Shown one piece after another: positions 45,001 through 56,342 of a stretch of DNA of 64,000 nucleotides; position 1 is the stretch's first letter; each line of letters starts with the position of its first letter. The position numbers were made by a program, and so were the translations under genes. The stretch lies in the NCBI GenBank assembly GCA_012861695.1, contig JAAOOA010000523.1:62001-126000 (forward strand). Direction: 5' to 3'. This DNA is from Trematomus loennbergii (lineage: Eukaryota > Chordata > Actinopteri > Perciformes > Nototheniidae). The notes under the pieces are model-generated. The model did not search any database and was not told the origin of the DNA. It saw only the letters and a list, made by a program, of their open reading frames with translations.

Positions 45001-48000
45001 ATATATATCAGTAGACTACATGAATGAGACAAGTCTTTGTGGTTAGTTGAAAAGTCTGTAATAACCATACCGCTAAAGACAGGGATTCTGTGATTTTATG
45101 AGAAAATCTGTGAAATGATCGTTTGTTGCCTCGTCTAACATGTATTTGCTTATTCTACTTATACCACCCATTAGCACCATAGTTATAGTCTTCTATTTGC
45201 TTGTGTTCCAATCATTTTAAACAGTATTGTGTTGGTGCTGCCTGTGTTTTGCCCACAAGCTACTATGTGGCGCCAACCGTGACGTCAGATAGTTTGATCC
45301 TATTGGTTCAGTGTTAGTGTCAGTTCAAATAGGGTGTGCAAATTACCCAATTTATAACTTAAACTGTTTTCAAACTAAACAGAGGCACTAACACTTTATG
45401 CAGATAGTGACCACCAGGTACACATTTCACATTGGTTATCTGCCAATATCACATAGAATATAGAAACTTATCAGCAGGGGTTAAATTGGGTTCTCTTATG
45501 TGGGTATATTTACAATGAAAACTGAAAATAAACTTAATGTGTACCCAATTCAACCCCTGCTTACCCGCCATGGTTAAATATCTAAGTTACCAAAATGCTT
45601 CACCTCACACTTGCTCATCCTTTTCTTCTATCTCTAGGAATTGCTCGTACAAAGCATGTTGGAGAGGCTCCATACACGAGTTCTACATGTTGTCCGTCAG
45701 CAGCCACTTGACATCGATTACCTTGAGTTTGTCTGTTCTCAGGAGGTTGTTCTTTTTAGTGCTCTCTCTAATCAGCTTCTCATCCCAAAGGCTATTGTAG
45801 ATGCACTCACAGAGCTACACAAGTTGGTTGTTGAGGAAAGACAAAATAGGGTCCCCAAAGTATTAGTTCAGGTTACCCATGGAGTCACTGGGCGTCGAAG
45901 ATTTGATTTATCTCCAGATTCCCTGTTACATCTTCTTAACCTGGGTCTTCCAGTGCCCTGTATTGCTAACCTAATGGGAGTGTCCACTCGTACTATTTAC
46001 AGACGAATGTCAGAGTCTGCCTTCTCTGTCAGAGCACTCTATAGCACCTGTTCAGATACAGAGTTAGACAATTTGGTAACTGACATTAAAAAAGACATGC
46101 CTCATGCTGGGTACCGCCTGGTTAAGGGAACCTTGCAGTCCGAGGATTCAGAGTCCAGTGGGAGAGGGTTCGGGCCTCCATGCACCGTGTGGACACTGTA
46201 GGCATCCTTTTCCGAATGAACCAGCTAGGGTATGTTGTGCGTCGCACCTACTCAGTTCCTGGTCCCAAATCCCTGATGCACATTGACACCAACCACAAGC
46301 TGATTCGGTGTGTATAATTCCATTTGTAACACAATATTGACCAAAATTGTAGGCCACATTTTTATTTTAATGTTTAATAATTGTTCAGCCCAAATATGTG
46401 TCTTATTATAGTTTCTTTCATTTAATCAGGTAAACATTGTCATATTGGTGGTATTGATGGCTTTTCAAGAAAGGTATGATTCAATAAAAAAAGAAAAACA
46501 TTAAACGAGACATCTATAAAAGGATACGTTTACATCCTTTTTTATTTAACTTTTTAGATCATGTTCCTGGGTGCAGCAAACAACAATCTGGCCTCAACAG
46601 CCCTTGCCTTCTTTCAGAAATCAGTGGACAGATATGGATTTCCATTAAGGTAAGTGACAATACATGGGTCCTTTCATGTCAACTTGAGACAGAAGTCAAG
46701 ACTACATTTTGACACCCCATATTTGTCAATTTGACAAATGTAAATTTAACTTAGAATAACAGAGATTAGGGACTCAGAGTGTTCATGGACAAGTATGGAA
46801 CATCAATTTTAACTAAAGAGTAAAGAACTGAAAAGGTTTTCATGATTATCATGTTTTTGTTGGCTTTTATAATAGTGTGTCTATATGATATGTTTATAAA
46901 GATCATTTAAAGACAAAGAGAAGATAAAATGGTTTGGACCACATTTAATCACGCACTATAAATGCTATTAATTTGGTAGGGTAAGAGCAGATCACGGAGT
47001 TGAGAACGTTGACATTGCACGGCTGATGTTCTCTGTCAGGGAACAGGAAGGTCCAGTTTCATCGCTGGAAAGAGTGTGCACAACCAAAGGCAGGTTCAGT
47101 CGCACTTCTATATATCAAAGCTAGTTTTTCTTTTTGTATCATGCAACATCATTATTACTTGAATTGATATCTCAGCACTGTGTTTAACTTCCATCACTGG
47201 TTAAAAAACATGGAATAATAAAGCATAAATGTATGTAAACCATATCTTATCTTACAAACTATCCTTCCAGAATTGAACGCCTCTGGAGGGACGTGTGGTG
47301 TGCTGTGACCAACGTATTCTACAACGCGCTGCACTCGCTAGAGGATGATGGTTTGCTTGACCTGTCAAACTTTGCACACCTCTTCAGTTGTCATTACGTT
47401 TTTCTGCCCAGACTACAAGCTAGTCTTGATATATTTTGTGGTGGTTGGGATAACACCCACTCAGAACTGAGGGAAACTTAACTCCTAATCAGTTGTGGCA
47501 CATGGGAAGCATCCAGCATCCTGTGGCAGAACCAGAAAATGTGGAGGTAAAGGGGGCATCATCGTGCCATCTATTATGATATTATGATAAAAAATGTATG
47601 GGAATATTTCAACATGGTTTGAACTATTCAAGTATATCACATACAATGTAATACTAAACATACAGTATCTTATAATATCTGGGTCCCTAGGGCAAAAATC
47701 TTTTTATTTGTCGTCCACAATGAAAATCAACTTGTTCGGGCATAACCTGAAAATTGTTACAGTACACCCTTGCTCTAACAAACAAACAAAAAACTCCTGC
47801 ACACAAGAATGTTTTGCATGCTCATGTCTTACTAGTGAGTATATATATTTCACATTTGGACATTTAAGTTATTTTTTAACTATTTGTTTTAGTTTAAATC
47901 TGCAACTGGTTTTCATGTATCACATTCTGGTGTCTTTCTTTTAGGAATTATACCTCCCTCATCTTGACTGGGAGGACAGTGGCCTGCCTGATGATCCACA

Positions 48001-48160
48001 CCATGGGGTCACTGTTCCTGAGACAGGCCATTTGTTGAGCCATCAACAAGAGGCAGCACTGGGGGCAGCCATAAATCCCCTGGCACAGTCCCAATCACAT
48101 GGCTCAGACATTTATTTAGCTACTGTCCAGTATGTCCAACACCTTCTAGGCTTACAGTAA
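44768..48160 (+). pseudogene. DDE integrase-type transposase gene, 7 exons, two frameshifts
   Basis: Exons: 44768-44782 (MSGQQ), 45638-46309, 46430-46473, 46558-46649, 46980-47093, 47271-47546, 47945-48160; introns GT-AG. Intact it would be about 476 residues. Exon 2 holds an N-terminal helical region and a helix-turn-helix (LPVPCIANLMGVSTRTIYRR), then the first catalytic Asp (MHIDTNHKLI). Exon 3 has GGIDGFSRK. Exon 5 has VRADHGVEN (second Asp). Exon 6 has RIERLWRDVW (Glu) followed by LFSCHYVFLPR. This is a retroviral-integrase-like (rve) core of the sort widespread in fish and invertebrate genomes. One base seems lost near 46145 (TLQSEDSE reads into a wrong frame, then VQWERVRASMHRVDTVG resumes), and one near 47451, where the frame then hits TAA. 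The exon lengths restore phase only if those bases are added, so the gene is dead. It would have cut and joined the element's ends. Confidence 0.9.
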
Positions 48161-48295
48161 AAGCACAATACACTTGCAACAGACATGTTGAGTAAGGTCA
48201 AATTATCTGAACTGAGCAAACAAGAACATTGAACAGTTGACTATAGCTTTAGGTACAAGCTGTGGTATAACAGTCACACATTTTGCTGCCAACAT

Positions 48296-51200
48296 TTACA
48301 CCAGCCCAAATCCAGTGTCATTTGTGCTGAGACACGCCATCAACTCTTTCTTGAATGTTGGGTAGTCTTGGTAGTGGGCAGGAATACGGAGTGTTTCAAA
48401 GCATGTGGATGACTTTGGTAGGCCACCGTTAATCACCTCCACTGTGAGGGTACTGGAAGGAGCCTCCCATCCAACCCAGAACTTTACAAGTTCCTTCAAC
48501 TCATCACTGGATGCTGCAGAAAAAAACAATATATAAATACATAAATGCTTGCAGTAAAGGAGAATGCTGCACTTGATACACATTTCGCACAAGAACAAAA
48601 CCAACTACAATTCTTGTGTCAGGTACTGGGAAGAAGGGTGGCTGAAATCTAATACATTTGGATTTGGATTAAATACACTGCACAAATCAATATTAAGGTG
48701 CTCTGACTCTTTAATCTGTTTGATAAGGCTAGAAAGATAAGACTCAGATCTGGTGTTGTAGACTACATTGTAACTAATATGACACGTTGTTTACGCTTCG
48801 ACTAGGATAGATAAGTGGATAATGAGAACACATGTGAATGCATTACACTTAAAACATACATACAGTACATGCATCAATCATTGCATGAAGGAAATATACC
48901 ATCTTGAATGAAGCGACGAAGGTATCCTGTGACACGGCTCTTATCTTCCAAAGAGCATTCATCATCATCATCACCAACGTCAATCATGGTCGGCCAGTTG
49001 ATGCGGTCAAGAATGCTCTACATACAAAAACATCACACAGACAAGCCATCTGGAATAATAATTTTTCTGCAGTTTGGAAAATGTTTCTGATTGAACACTT
49101 CATTTCCACTATGATCAATACTACCGGTCTTATTAGACGTATTTACCTCTGGGGTCAACACAGCACTTGACTCCTGTGGAAAAAGAATTGGAGCTGCATC
49201 TGGACGTTGATTAATGAGGGGCCACAGCATAGTGTCTTTGAGTCCTTTTCTGATTTGCTTGATTTGCCTCATGGCTCGTCCAATTACCTGTTGAGATAAA
49301 ATACAAAAACAAATCTTTATACCTTCAGTGGGATAAAAGTGTTATACAATATGTTTAATAGTTTCAACAGTATTCAATACCGCATGATAAAGAAGTCTCT
49401 CAAAGAGCCATCGCCGCTTGACGTTAGACATCACAGGAAGGTCCCATGCCAGACACAAGGTGTTCACACTCTCCTTCTCAGCAGCTGAGAGTTCGGAGTT
49501 CCCTTCGAGCTTAAAGACACAATATGGACACACTTAAACCGAATCTAAAATGTGTTCAAATATGACACACTTAAACCAAATCTAAAATGTGTTCAAATAT
49601 GAATCATGTGCAATTTGCAGAATACACACTATCTGGATTTTCTCCCTTAGATCCATGTCTGGACAGTCACGGATGCTAATGGTGGCAGTTTCAGCTGTGC
49701 CTCCACACAGGATATGAACAACAGCTGGGCTTAGGCCTGTCAGTGCAGGACCTCCATGCAGGAAGCAATGGCCAATGATTCTGCCCACCATCAGAAAAAG
49801 GTCACTCTCAACCAAGAATGCAGACGATGAAGGCACAAGGTGGTCTGGCTCTCCATCGAACAGCCTTGTGACACAGCAATTTCCTGTGCAAACAGAAAAA
49901 ATCCGTGGAACAATGATCATGTATTATATTACTCAGCAATTCTGTGGTTGTACAGAATAAAATACATTAAAATATATATGTAGGTCTGATCGTATCTTAA
50001 ATATGTTTTTATTGGATAAATTATAGATTAGATTAGGAATATTGCAGCATGAACACACTTCAACATATATATAAGACACCCTACCAAAGTTCAAGTTAAA
50101 ACCCTCTTTCAGCTTCTGCATCACTCTGGAAAACCAGTAGCGGTTCACTCCCTCTCCGATTGCAGGATCACCTAGCAATTATACGAAATGTAAATATTCT
50201 GGGTATTTATTTGTGAAAAAAACAACTGCACTAAAACAAAAAGGGCAAACCTTCAAGTCTGGATTGCATAGGATTTGCCCACTCTACATTGCGTGCCTTG
50301 TAAAATGCAATGAAAGCCATTTCTTGGTCTGAGATGCTGTCTCCCAGGTTAACATGCAAATGCAGCGGCTTCCCTGATGCATGAATGTCCAGCATTGTTT
50401 CTCTGTACAACCGAGCAGCCCTGGCTGGGTCTGGTATAGTTTTCCAATCTATAATTTAATAAAGATTTCAAAATGTCAAAAGCAATAAACCAAAGGTTTT
50501 AAACTAGGACCACTAGCAGGTTGTTACAATACACAACACACCTTCAGTTGTGTTTGCAGGTCTAGAGGGTCCGGCAGAACTTGTTGGCTGATTTTGCCAT
50601 GGTGTCATCTGTGAAGATGTGGCAGATGGTTCTTCCAATGCCTCTACATCCACTCCGGCGCCACCATATGAAAGCCCTTCCAGAGTTGATGTCCTCAAAG
50701 ACAAAATATTCTCCATATTGAAATATTACACATGTACAATTGAGTCCAAAGTTAAATTCAAAAGTGGTCTAAAGCTGTAGGGAAATAATGAAATAACTCC
50801 AAGTTCTGATGTTTTCCTCCACTTTATAAATTCTGGAACGACCTGCATGTCCTCTGTCTTTTAGCGGTCCCTTTAAGTTGTACATATGTGTGCTATCTCA
50901 GATTGCATGGTGAAATAGAGATTTTCTATTATACTCAAGTCTAGAGATCGGTGAGGCCACGCAAAACTTTGACTTTATTGTTTCCCATAAAGTATTGTTT
51001 TCCACAACAGCCTGGAGTAATGTTAAATATTTATACTCATTAGTAACCATGTTAAATGCTCAGCGTATTTTGTGTAATTTTAAGGAAAGAAGAATTCAAA
51101 CTTTGAAACAGTTCAAATTCAAACAGTTATCTATGATTACTGGATATGTGAACTTGTATGCATCTGATGAAAAAAGGCACATTTGTTAAGCCTCAAGGCT

Positions 51201-54200
51201 AAACTATACAGGACAACAATATACCTCTCAACGCAGGCACTGGCATGCATCTCGATGATGTCAGCAGGGTACACTACTTGGCATATGGGACACTCTTTCT
51301 CACTCGCGACTGGGGAAGCTGAAAAAATACAGTGAGCAGCATTAGTTTAATACAGGTGTAGCAATGAAAGAAAAATGAAGCCAAAATAACTCTGACAACG
51401 GCTCTGAAATTTCAAATATAAATGATCTGCGCAAGCAGAGGAAACATTTCAACAACAACTTTGTGGTCACTGGGAAACAAATAAGAAAGACATAGAAGGA
51501 AGCAGATCAGACTAATGACTAGAACAATTATTATATGAATAAGTACACCACAAGTGAAGTTATATATTATCATTGATGAGTGTAGCATAGAATTATGTTA
51601 CGTTTTATTTTTTTTGTGTCATGAAAGTGTATTCACACTTACTATTGTCTTGATCATCATGGTCTTGCTTTTCATCTGAATCTTCATCAATTTCCTGTTA
51701 AGTGGATCAGATTTACAAACGTTATATGACAATACTATAGTTTGGATATGCACTCACTGAAAAAAAGATTCAAGAACAAGGTGCTTTAGCTCAGCAAGGT
51801 CTCATGTAAAGAAAAAACCTACTTGTTCAGTATCTTCTGCAGACTTGCTACAAGACTCAACATGTAGAGCAAGAAACTGTAGGGGTAACGTTTCTCCACA
51901 GGTCCTGCATTGAGATGTAGGCATTTTGCTGAACTCAGGGGCATCAGCGGGAAGAGGCGTGGTGTCTAGTTCCTCTTGAAGTGGAATAACGAAAAGCGTG
52001 TGTTTTCCATTATTTGAAATGCCCTTTAGCATTTTTGCTGTGTAGCCTTCGGACTCGGGTGGGATCACAGAAAGTTTTCTCTGGCCACTTCCTCCTTCAG
52101 TATTTTTGAAAGTGGGAAGTGAGCATACATCAATTTATTTGTATTTGTTTTCAACATTGATTAAAACATAAAAACAAAAATGTAGTTTAAAATCTCAACC
52201 CATTATAGTTGTGTGACACCATTTTTAAATAATGCTGAATCTGCTTACCCGATGCTTTATAAATTAGCCATCCACCAGTCAAAGTCTCCAGTTTCGGGTA
52301 TTCAGCCGAAAGAACTGTTGAAATCTTAGTAGGAAGACAATACTCAACAAGGACAAAAAACAAAACATTAGCACTACAAATCGTATTACCATGGCTAGCC
52401 TCTTAATGAAATATAATTTTAATGGTCACCTCTGCATGGTTGCTCTGTTCAGGCAATGCTATAAGGCAGGGGTTTTCAAAGTGTGGGAAGGTGAGCCTCC
52501 CCTCAGAGAACATATGAACAGCCGCGCCCCCCCTCCCAATTATTATTGCTATTATTATTATTATTATTATATTATTATTGTTGTTGTTGCTATAATGCAG
52601 GGGTATTAAATTGCATTTCAAAGAGGTCCAGTAAGAGAACATGTCATTAAATGCTCTGTTTTCGCTGTCTACCTTCCGCCATTTGAAATTATTCCGACTG
52701 TTTCTCTCCTCTTGTCTCGTCTCTGTGAGTGTGTTTGAATCTATTGTGCTGACTCACTGACTGCACCGATTTGATTGGCTGAGTAGCGTCACCTCCTTAA
52801 AACATTAAACAATCACTTTTTAAAACCTTTTTATCTTTATGTTTTAAACATATTGTATAAAACTCCCCCACTACTTGGACTATTCCTTGCACCCCTCTAG
52901 AATAAGCCCGAATGGTCTCAACCATATTGCATCAGTAACGTGCACTTGTTGACTTGTTATAACAAGATCGCAAGGACACTGGTAGCGATCGTACAATTGA
53001 GTGTTGTTCAGTTTGTGTGTTGTGGAACATGCGTGTCCGTGCACGAAAATATACCACACACCCAATTACAATAGCATGTTCAATTCACTACCCTGGAAGT
53101 TAATAAAGTTGTTAAAGTTGGAACAGCCTGTGGACAGCCGTTCTTCCTTGCATGTCAGTCGCCGACACTTTCTTACAGAGGACAGGCACATCTAGCTGCA
53201 GCATGACCCGTATATTTTCGCACGCCGTGTTCTCAACACATATTTTTTTTAAATGTTTTACATTTTCAACATCGTGGATAAATCCTTATATGCTCCCGGC
53301 AACACACTGAACGTCAACTTTGCCTCCTTATTACACTCACCCCTACTTTAGTGGGAACAATGAGTCTGCGTCTTTGATGCACACAGGAATAAACGCAGAT
53401 CATCCTCTGGCTGCAGCCTTGACCGGCACTTCCTTTGATCAGAGTCAATGCGGAAAACCCGCACTCACACAGTTAGGTGGAGGTGAAGGGAATGAGCACT
53501 TTTACAGCCTTTTTGGCGAGGTGGGGGAACTCGGTCTCCACAGACAGCCAAAAGTGTGCAAGTGTCACTTTACTCGTCTTTTTCTCGTTATTATTTTTTC
53601 TCACGCTGCGCCTCCCCTGAAGCTCTCTGGCGCCCCCCAGGGGAGGCGCGCCTCACACTTTGAAAACCGCTGCTATAAGGCGTTTACCTAGGCCTGCCAT
53701 CAACAGCCTGAGCTCCTGAATCCCTTGTGGAGTTCTGCTAACGGGTTTTGGGAGCAAATAAAACTGTACATTAAGGGTCATTGTGGATGTGGCTGAAACT
53801 GTTCTCAGTGGCGCAGGAAATCTACGTTTGCCACTGGTTCGCTCTCTTCTGAAGAGACCTGGAAAAGACCTGGAAAGAAAATTGAAAGGCATGTCATACA
53901 CAATCTTAACTACCAACCATACTTTATACATTGTAGCAACATTGTAATTTTTCTAACTTTGCCATCTGAGAGTGAGAGAACTTAAACAGATGATATCAAA
54001 ATCCCTAACTAAAACACACATTTTGCACATTATCTTACACACATTATAGATTATGTATTATCTTACTCTGTTACAAGTAAAAGTATAAAAGTATTATCAT
54101 CAAAATATAGTTAAAGTAGCGACAGTAAAAGTAGTAATTGTGCAGCTGGTCCATTTCAGAATAATATATATGATATGTTTTATAATGATTGATCATGAAA

Positions 54201-54944
54201 GTGTTCTCAAAGCTGGTAAAGGTGCAGCTAGTTTGAATGACTTTGTATACTGCAGGGTAGCTTGTGATTTACTCCAGGTGGAACTAAAGTCTGATTTAAC
54301 ACTTGATTATATTTCACATCATTCATCCACATCTGTGAAGTAACTAAAGGTATTCAATACATGTAGTGGAGTAAAAGTACACCATTTACCTCTGAACTGT
54401 AGTGGAGTAGAAGTACAACATTTACCTCTGAATGGTAGTGGTATACAAAAAGTACTAATACAAATACAATTGAAGTACCGGATCGATAAGCAGTATCGGT
54501 AAGAGTAGTAGTAGGCCTACCAATAAAAGCTTTACTATACCCATCCCTAGTTCCAACAGCTGTGATAGTTATTGAGTTATCTTTGTAAAAAGCGGGCACT
54601 CTCCAATACAACAATAAACAATAGGAGTGTCTTGGTGGAGACCTCATGGATATGTGTAATTTACACAGCAGCTTTCAACCACAAAGTTTTTATAAACAGT
54701 GAATCACTCAATATGTAAATTGGTCGGTGCAGGTAAGCATTCTCTGGCTGAGGGACAATCTAATTATTAAGACATGGGGCGGTAGCTTAGTCCTCATCCT
54801 AAATCAGAACCAAAATGAAAATTAGCCTAGCTTGTTGTAAACTAGCTCCTGCAGTCTGCTCATACTCATGAAACAGTAACTTAGTTGAGTTAACATTGGC
54901 TTTTTCACCAGAGGAATCAACAAACTCACCTGTTGGCCGCTCAT
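48296..54944 (-). CDS. HECT E3 ubiquitin ligase with two UBZ4-type zinc fingers, 14 exons
   Basis: Exons in transcript order: 54930-54944, 53841-52430 (split by a hAT insertion), 52324-52249, 52094-51823, 51694-51643, 51318-51225, 50693-50542, 50448-50251, 50171-50085, 49883-49630, 49509-49381, 49287-49147, 49017-48900, 48513-48296. With the insertion ignored the joined frame is 667 codons and all phases agree; the exon 2 acceptor (AG|CGAACC) was chosen because it keeps phase. Residues 159-178 (CRTC...HVESC) and 214-233 (CPIC...HASAC) are both C-x2-C-x11-H-x3-C, the Rad18 UBZ4 spacing that binds ubiquitin. The HECT domain spans ~287-667; LPKSSTC places the catalytic Cys at 633, 34 residues from the end, as usual. 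HECT ligases pass ubiquitin through this Cys to substrates. It resembles fish 'G2E3-like' predicted proteins. The reading frame outside exon 2 is open, unlike the neighbouring transposase. Role in transposition is unknown. Confidence 0.88.
52467..53672. mobile_element. hAT non-autonomous element inside HECT exon 2
   Basis: Ends CAGGGGTTTTCAAAGTGTG and CACACTTTGAAAACCGCTG (inverse with mismatches). The 8-bp CTATAAGG is duplicated at 52459-52466 and 53673-53680. Removing the element and one duplication rejoins HECT codons ...GKRLIA and LPEQSNHAE in frame. It carries a (ATT)n microsatellite near 52540-52580. The open frames inside it (e.g. 53320-53691) are not genes. Confidence 0.95.
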
Positions 54945-55510
54945 TGTGAAATGAGTTCGGGTAACAGATCGCTGGATCGCTAGAAACACCTGTTATCAGA
55001 CTGGCAAGGGCTGTTCCATGCTCTGTTCAACCTCCCGCCTTCCCAATGGACTCACTAGCGCCCCCTGCTGCCGTGTAGCATGTGTGAGTGAGCATGTGTG
55101 ACTGTGTATGAGCCAGCCACGGCGGTATATTACTGCCAAAAGTCACGTGAGTGAGTCACGTGACTTTTGGCAGTAATATTCCGCCGTGAGAAGAAAAAGT
55201 TTTGTACTTGTAAAAAAAAGTTTTGTAGTTGTAAAACAAAGTGTTGTAGTTGTAAAAAAAGTTGTGTACTTGTAAAAAAAAGTTGTGTACTTGTAAAACC
55301 TAAGCTGAATTTGTCTCTGAAACATGATTTATTAGAAAAATGTTATGTGTTTGTTTGATAGATACGTTTTTTCTTTGCAAAACTAAATTCATTAGTTTGT
55401 AGATGGTGTTTTGTATTTGCAAAACACATTGTGTTTGTTAGTGAATCATGAGGCATTTGTAAAACCTGTTTAGTTTGTTTGTGGAGTTATGGCAGGAAAT
55501 TAGCTCCATA
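54820..55510 (-). repeat. Right terminal inverted repeat, intact
   Basis: Continuous copy of the TIR. From the inside: exon 1 block (54820-54962), outer block (54963-55114), palindrome (55118-55188) and a terminal 320-base tract with repeated ACTTGTAAAA/AGTTGTAAAA words, ending in CTCCATA at 55510. It includes the start codon and first splice donor of the HECT gene, so the promoter is expected within it. It shows the ancestral state of both left-TIR insertion sites. Confidence 0.93.
55118..55188. repeat. Subterminal palindrome, right TIR
   Basis: Arms CACGGCGGTATATTACTGCC + AAAAGTCACGTGA and inverse, around GTGAG. One mismatch between arms (TATATT/AATATT). Same structure as 42252-42322. A candidate transposase-binding or replication-stalling site; function is not shown by sequence. 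Confidence 0.9.
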
Positions 55511-56204
55511 GAAGAAGTTCAGAAAACGGTACATACTCGCCAGCGTGGACCCAGGTCTCCGTCAGGAACATCAAATCCAGATCACGAGAGGTGAAGAAGT
55601 CATTTAGCAGGAACATCTTGTTTGCTATTGACCTAGCGTTTAGCAAAGCCATGCAAAGTTTTCTCTCCGGGCTGGCCGAAGGTGTAGTTGACGAAGATGA
55701 CGAAGATGTGCGTGTTGAACGCCGCGCGGACCGGGAGCAGTCAGTCGGGCAGGAGGAGCTGCCAGCGGGCCCAGCAGAGGCCGCAGCTCCGGGAAGACAG
55801 GGCGAATCCATCGATCCCTCACATGGCGTGCAGCGGGAGGGCCATGACATCTGATACGTGGATAAGTCCCAGAAGAAGCCGTCAGGTATGCTTTTTGATG
55901 GACCAGTGCACCAACACGCTTTCCCCGTCGTCTAAAGCGCTTTCGGTGAGGCAGGATGCAGGGCAACCGGCGCAGGTAGGTGGGAATATCCGACAGTAGA
56001 GGGGGGGGGACGATTTATGGTTGCCAGATGTAGGTTTGGGCAGCAGTATAAACTCCAGTGAGGGTCTGAGGTGGAGGAGAGCTTGGCGATCGTAGACGAG
56101 CAGAGCAGAGACATTCTGACAAACATAAACAAAAACAGGATGGCTAAAGGCAGAGAGCTGAGGGAGCGGCATGCCGACACAGGCGCCATCTTGAAATCCG
56201 TCAT
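55511..56204 (-). pseudogene. L2-like LINE, fragment 1 (5' end to endonuclease start)
   Basis: The minus strand starts near CGCCATCTTGAAATCCGTCA and reads a leader (CRSLSSLPLAILFLFMFVR), then RLPCILPHRKRFRRRGKRVG, then the endonuclease opening LCMALLNARSIANKMFLLND and LDLMFLTETWVHAGEYVPFS. NARS and TETW are the first two endonuclease motifs. It ends at ...SELL exactly at the 6-bp duplication, and LLPPDC continues at 42090. Frame breaks near 55640 and 55960. Confidence 0.93.
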
Positions 56205-56342
56205 TCGTTCAGGTGTTATGGCGTAAATACAGCCTATCTACCTATTGCATCAAATATAAAAGTCAGCCGAATTAGTGTTGATACTGCAAGGAGACGTATT
56301 GTGTGAAAATAAATGTAAGATGTTGTTTAATTGCTTATATAT

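Larger units (their letters stand above)
42091..55510. mobile_element. 13.4-kb TIR transposon carrying a DDE integrase gene and a HECT ligase gene
   Basis: Ends are TATGGAGCTAATTTCCTGCC and its exact inverse GGCAGGAAATTAGCTCCATA. The 6-bp GAAGAA is duplicated at 42085-42090 and 55511-55516, and removing the element restores the reading frame of the host L2-like LINE. Long inverted repeats (left: 42091-42333, 43444-43592, 44742-44900; right: 54820-55510) are uninterrupted on the right and split by two insertions on the left. Two convergent genes fill it: a DDE integrase (44768-48160, plus) and a HECT ligase (48296-54944, minus), whose stop codons are 135 bases apart. Both begin with the same small exon inside the TIR. 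TAT...ATA ends and a 6-bp duplication recall the IS3EU superfamily as I remember it, but this was not checked. Confidence 0.93.

Noticed and set aside
53320..53691. 123-codon frame on the plus strand
   Set aside because: It lies within the hAT element inserted in HECT exon 2 and has no domain; antisense to the HECT gene.
48296..53841. HECT gene as a host g2e3 orthologue
   Set aside because: Its first exon is part of the transposon's terminal repeat and the gene is enclosed by the element with a target duplication. Host G2E3 also has PHD-type fingers, which are not seen here.
43444..55114. Shorter transposon boundaries starting at GGCTCATAC
   Set aside because: No target duplication fits there. 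The repeat continues outward past an insertion to 42091/55510, where a 6-bp duplication and the rejoined LINE frame define the ends.
55591..55999. Plus-strand frames of ~90-100 codons
   Set aside because: Antisense to L2-like LINE fragment 1, which explains the sequence.
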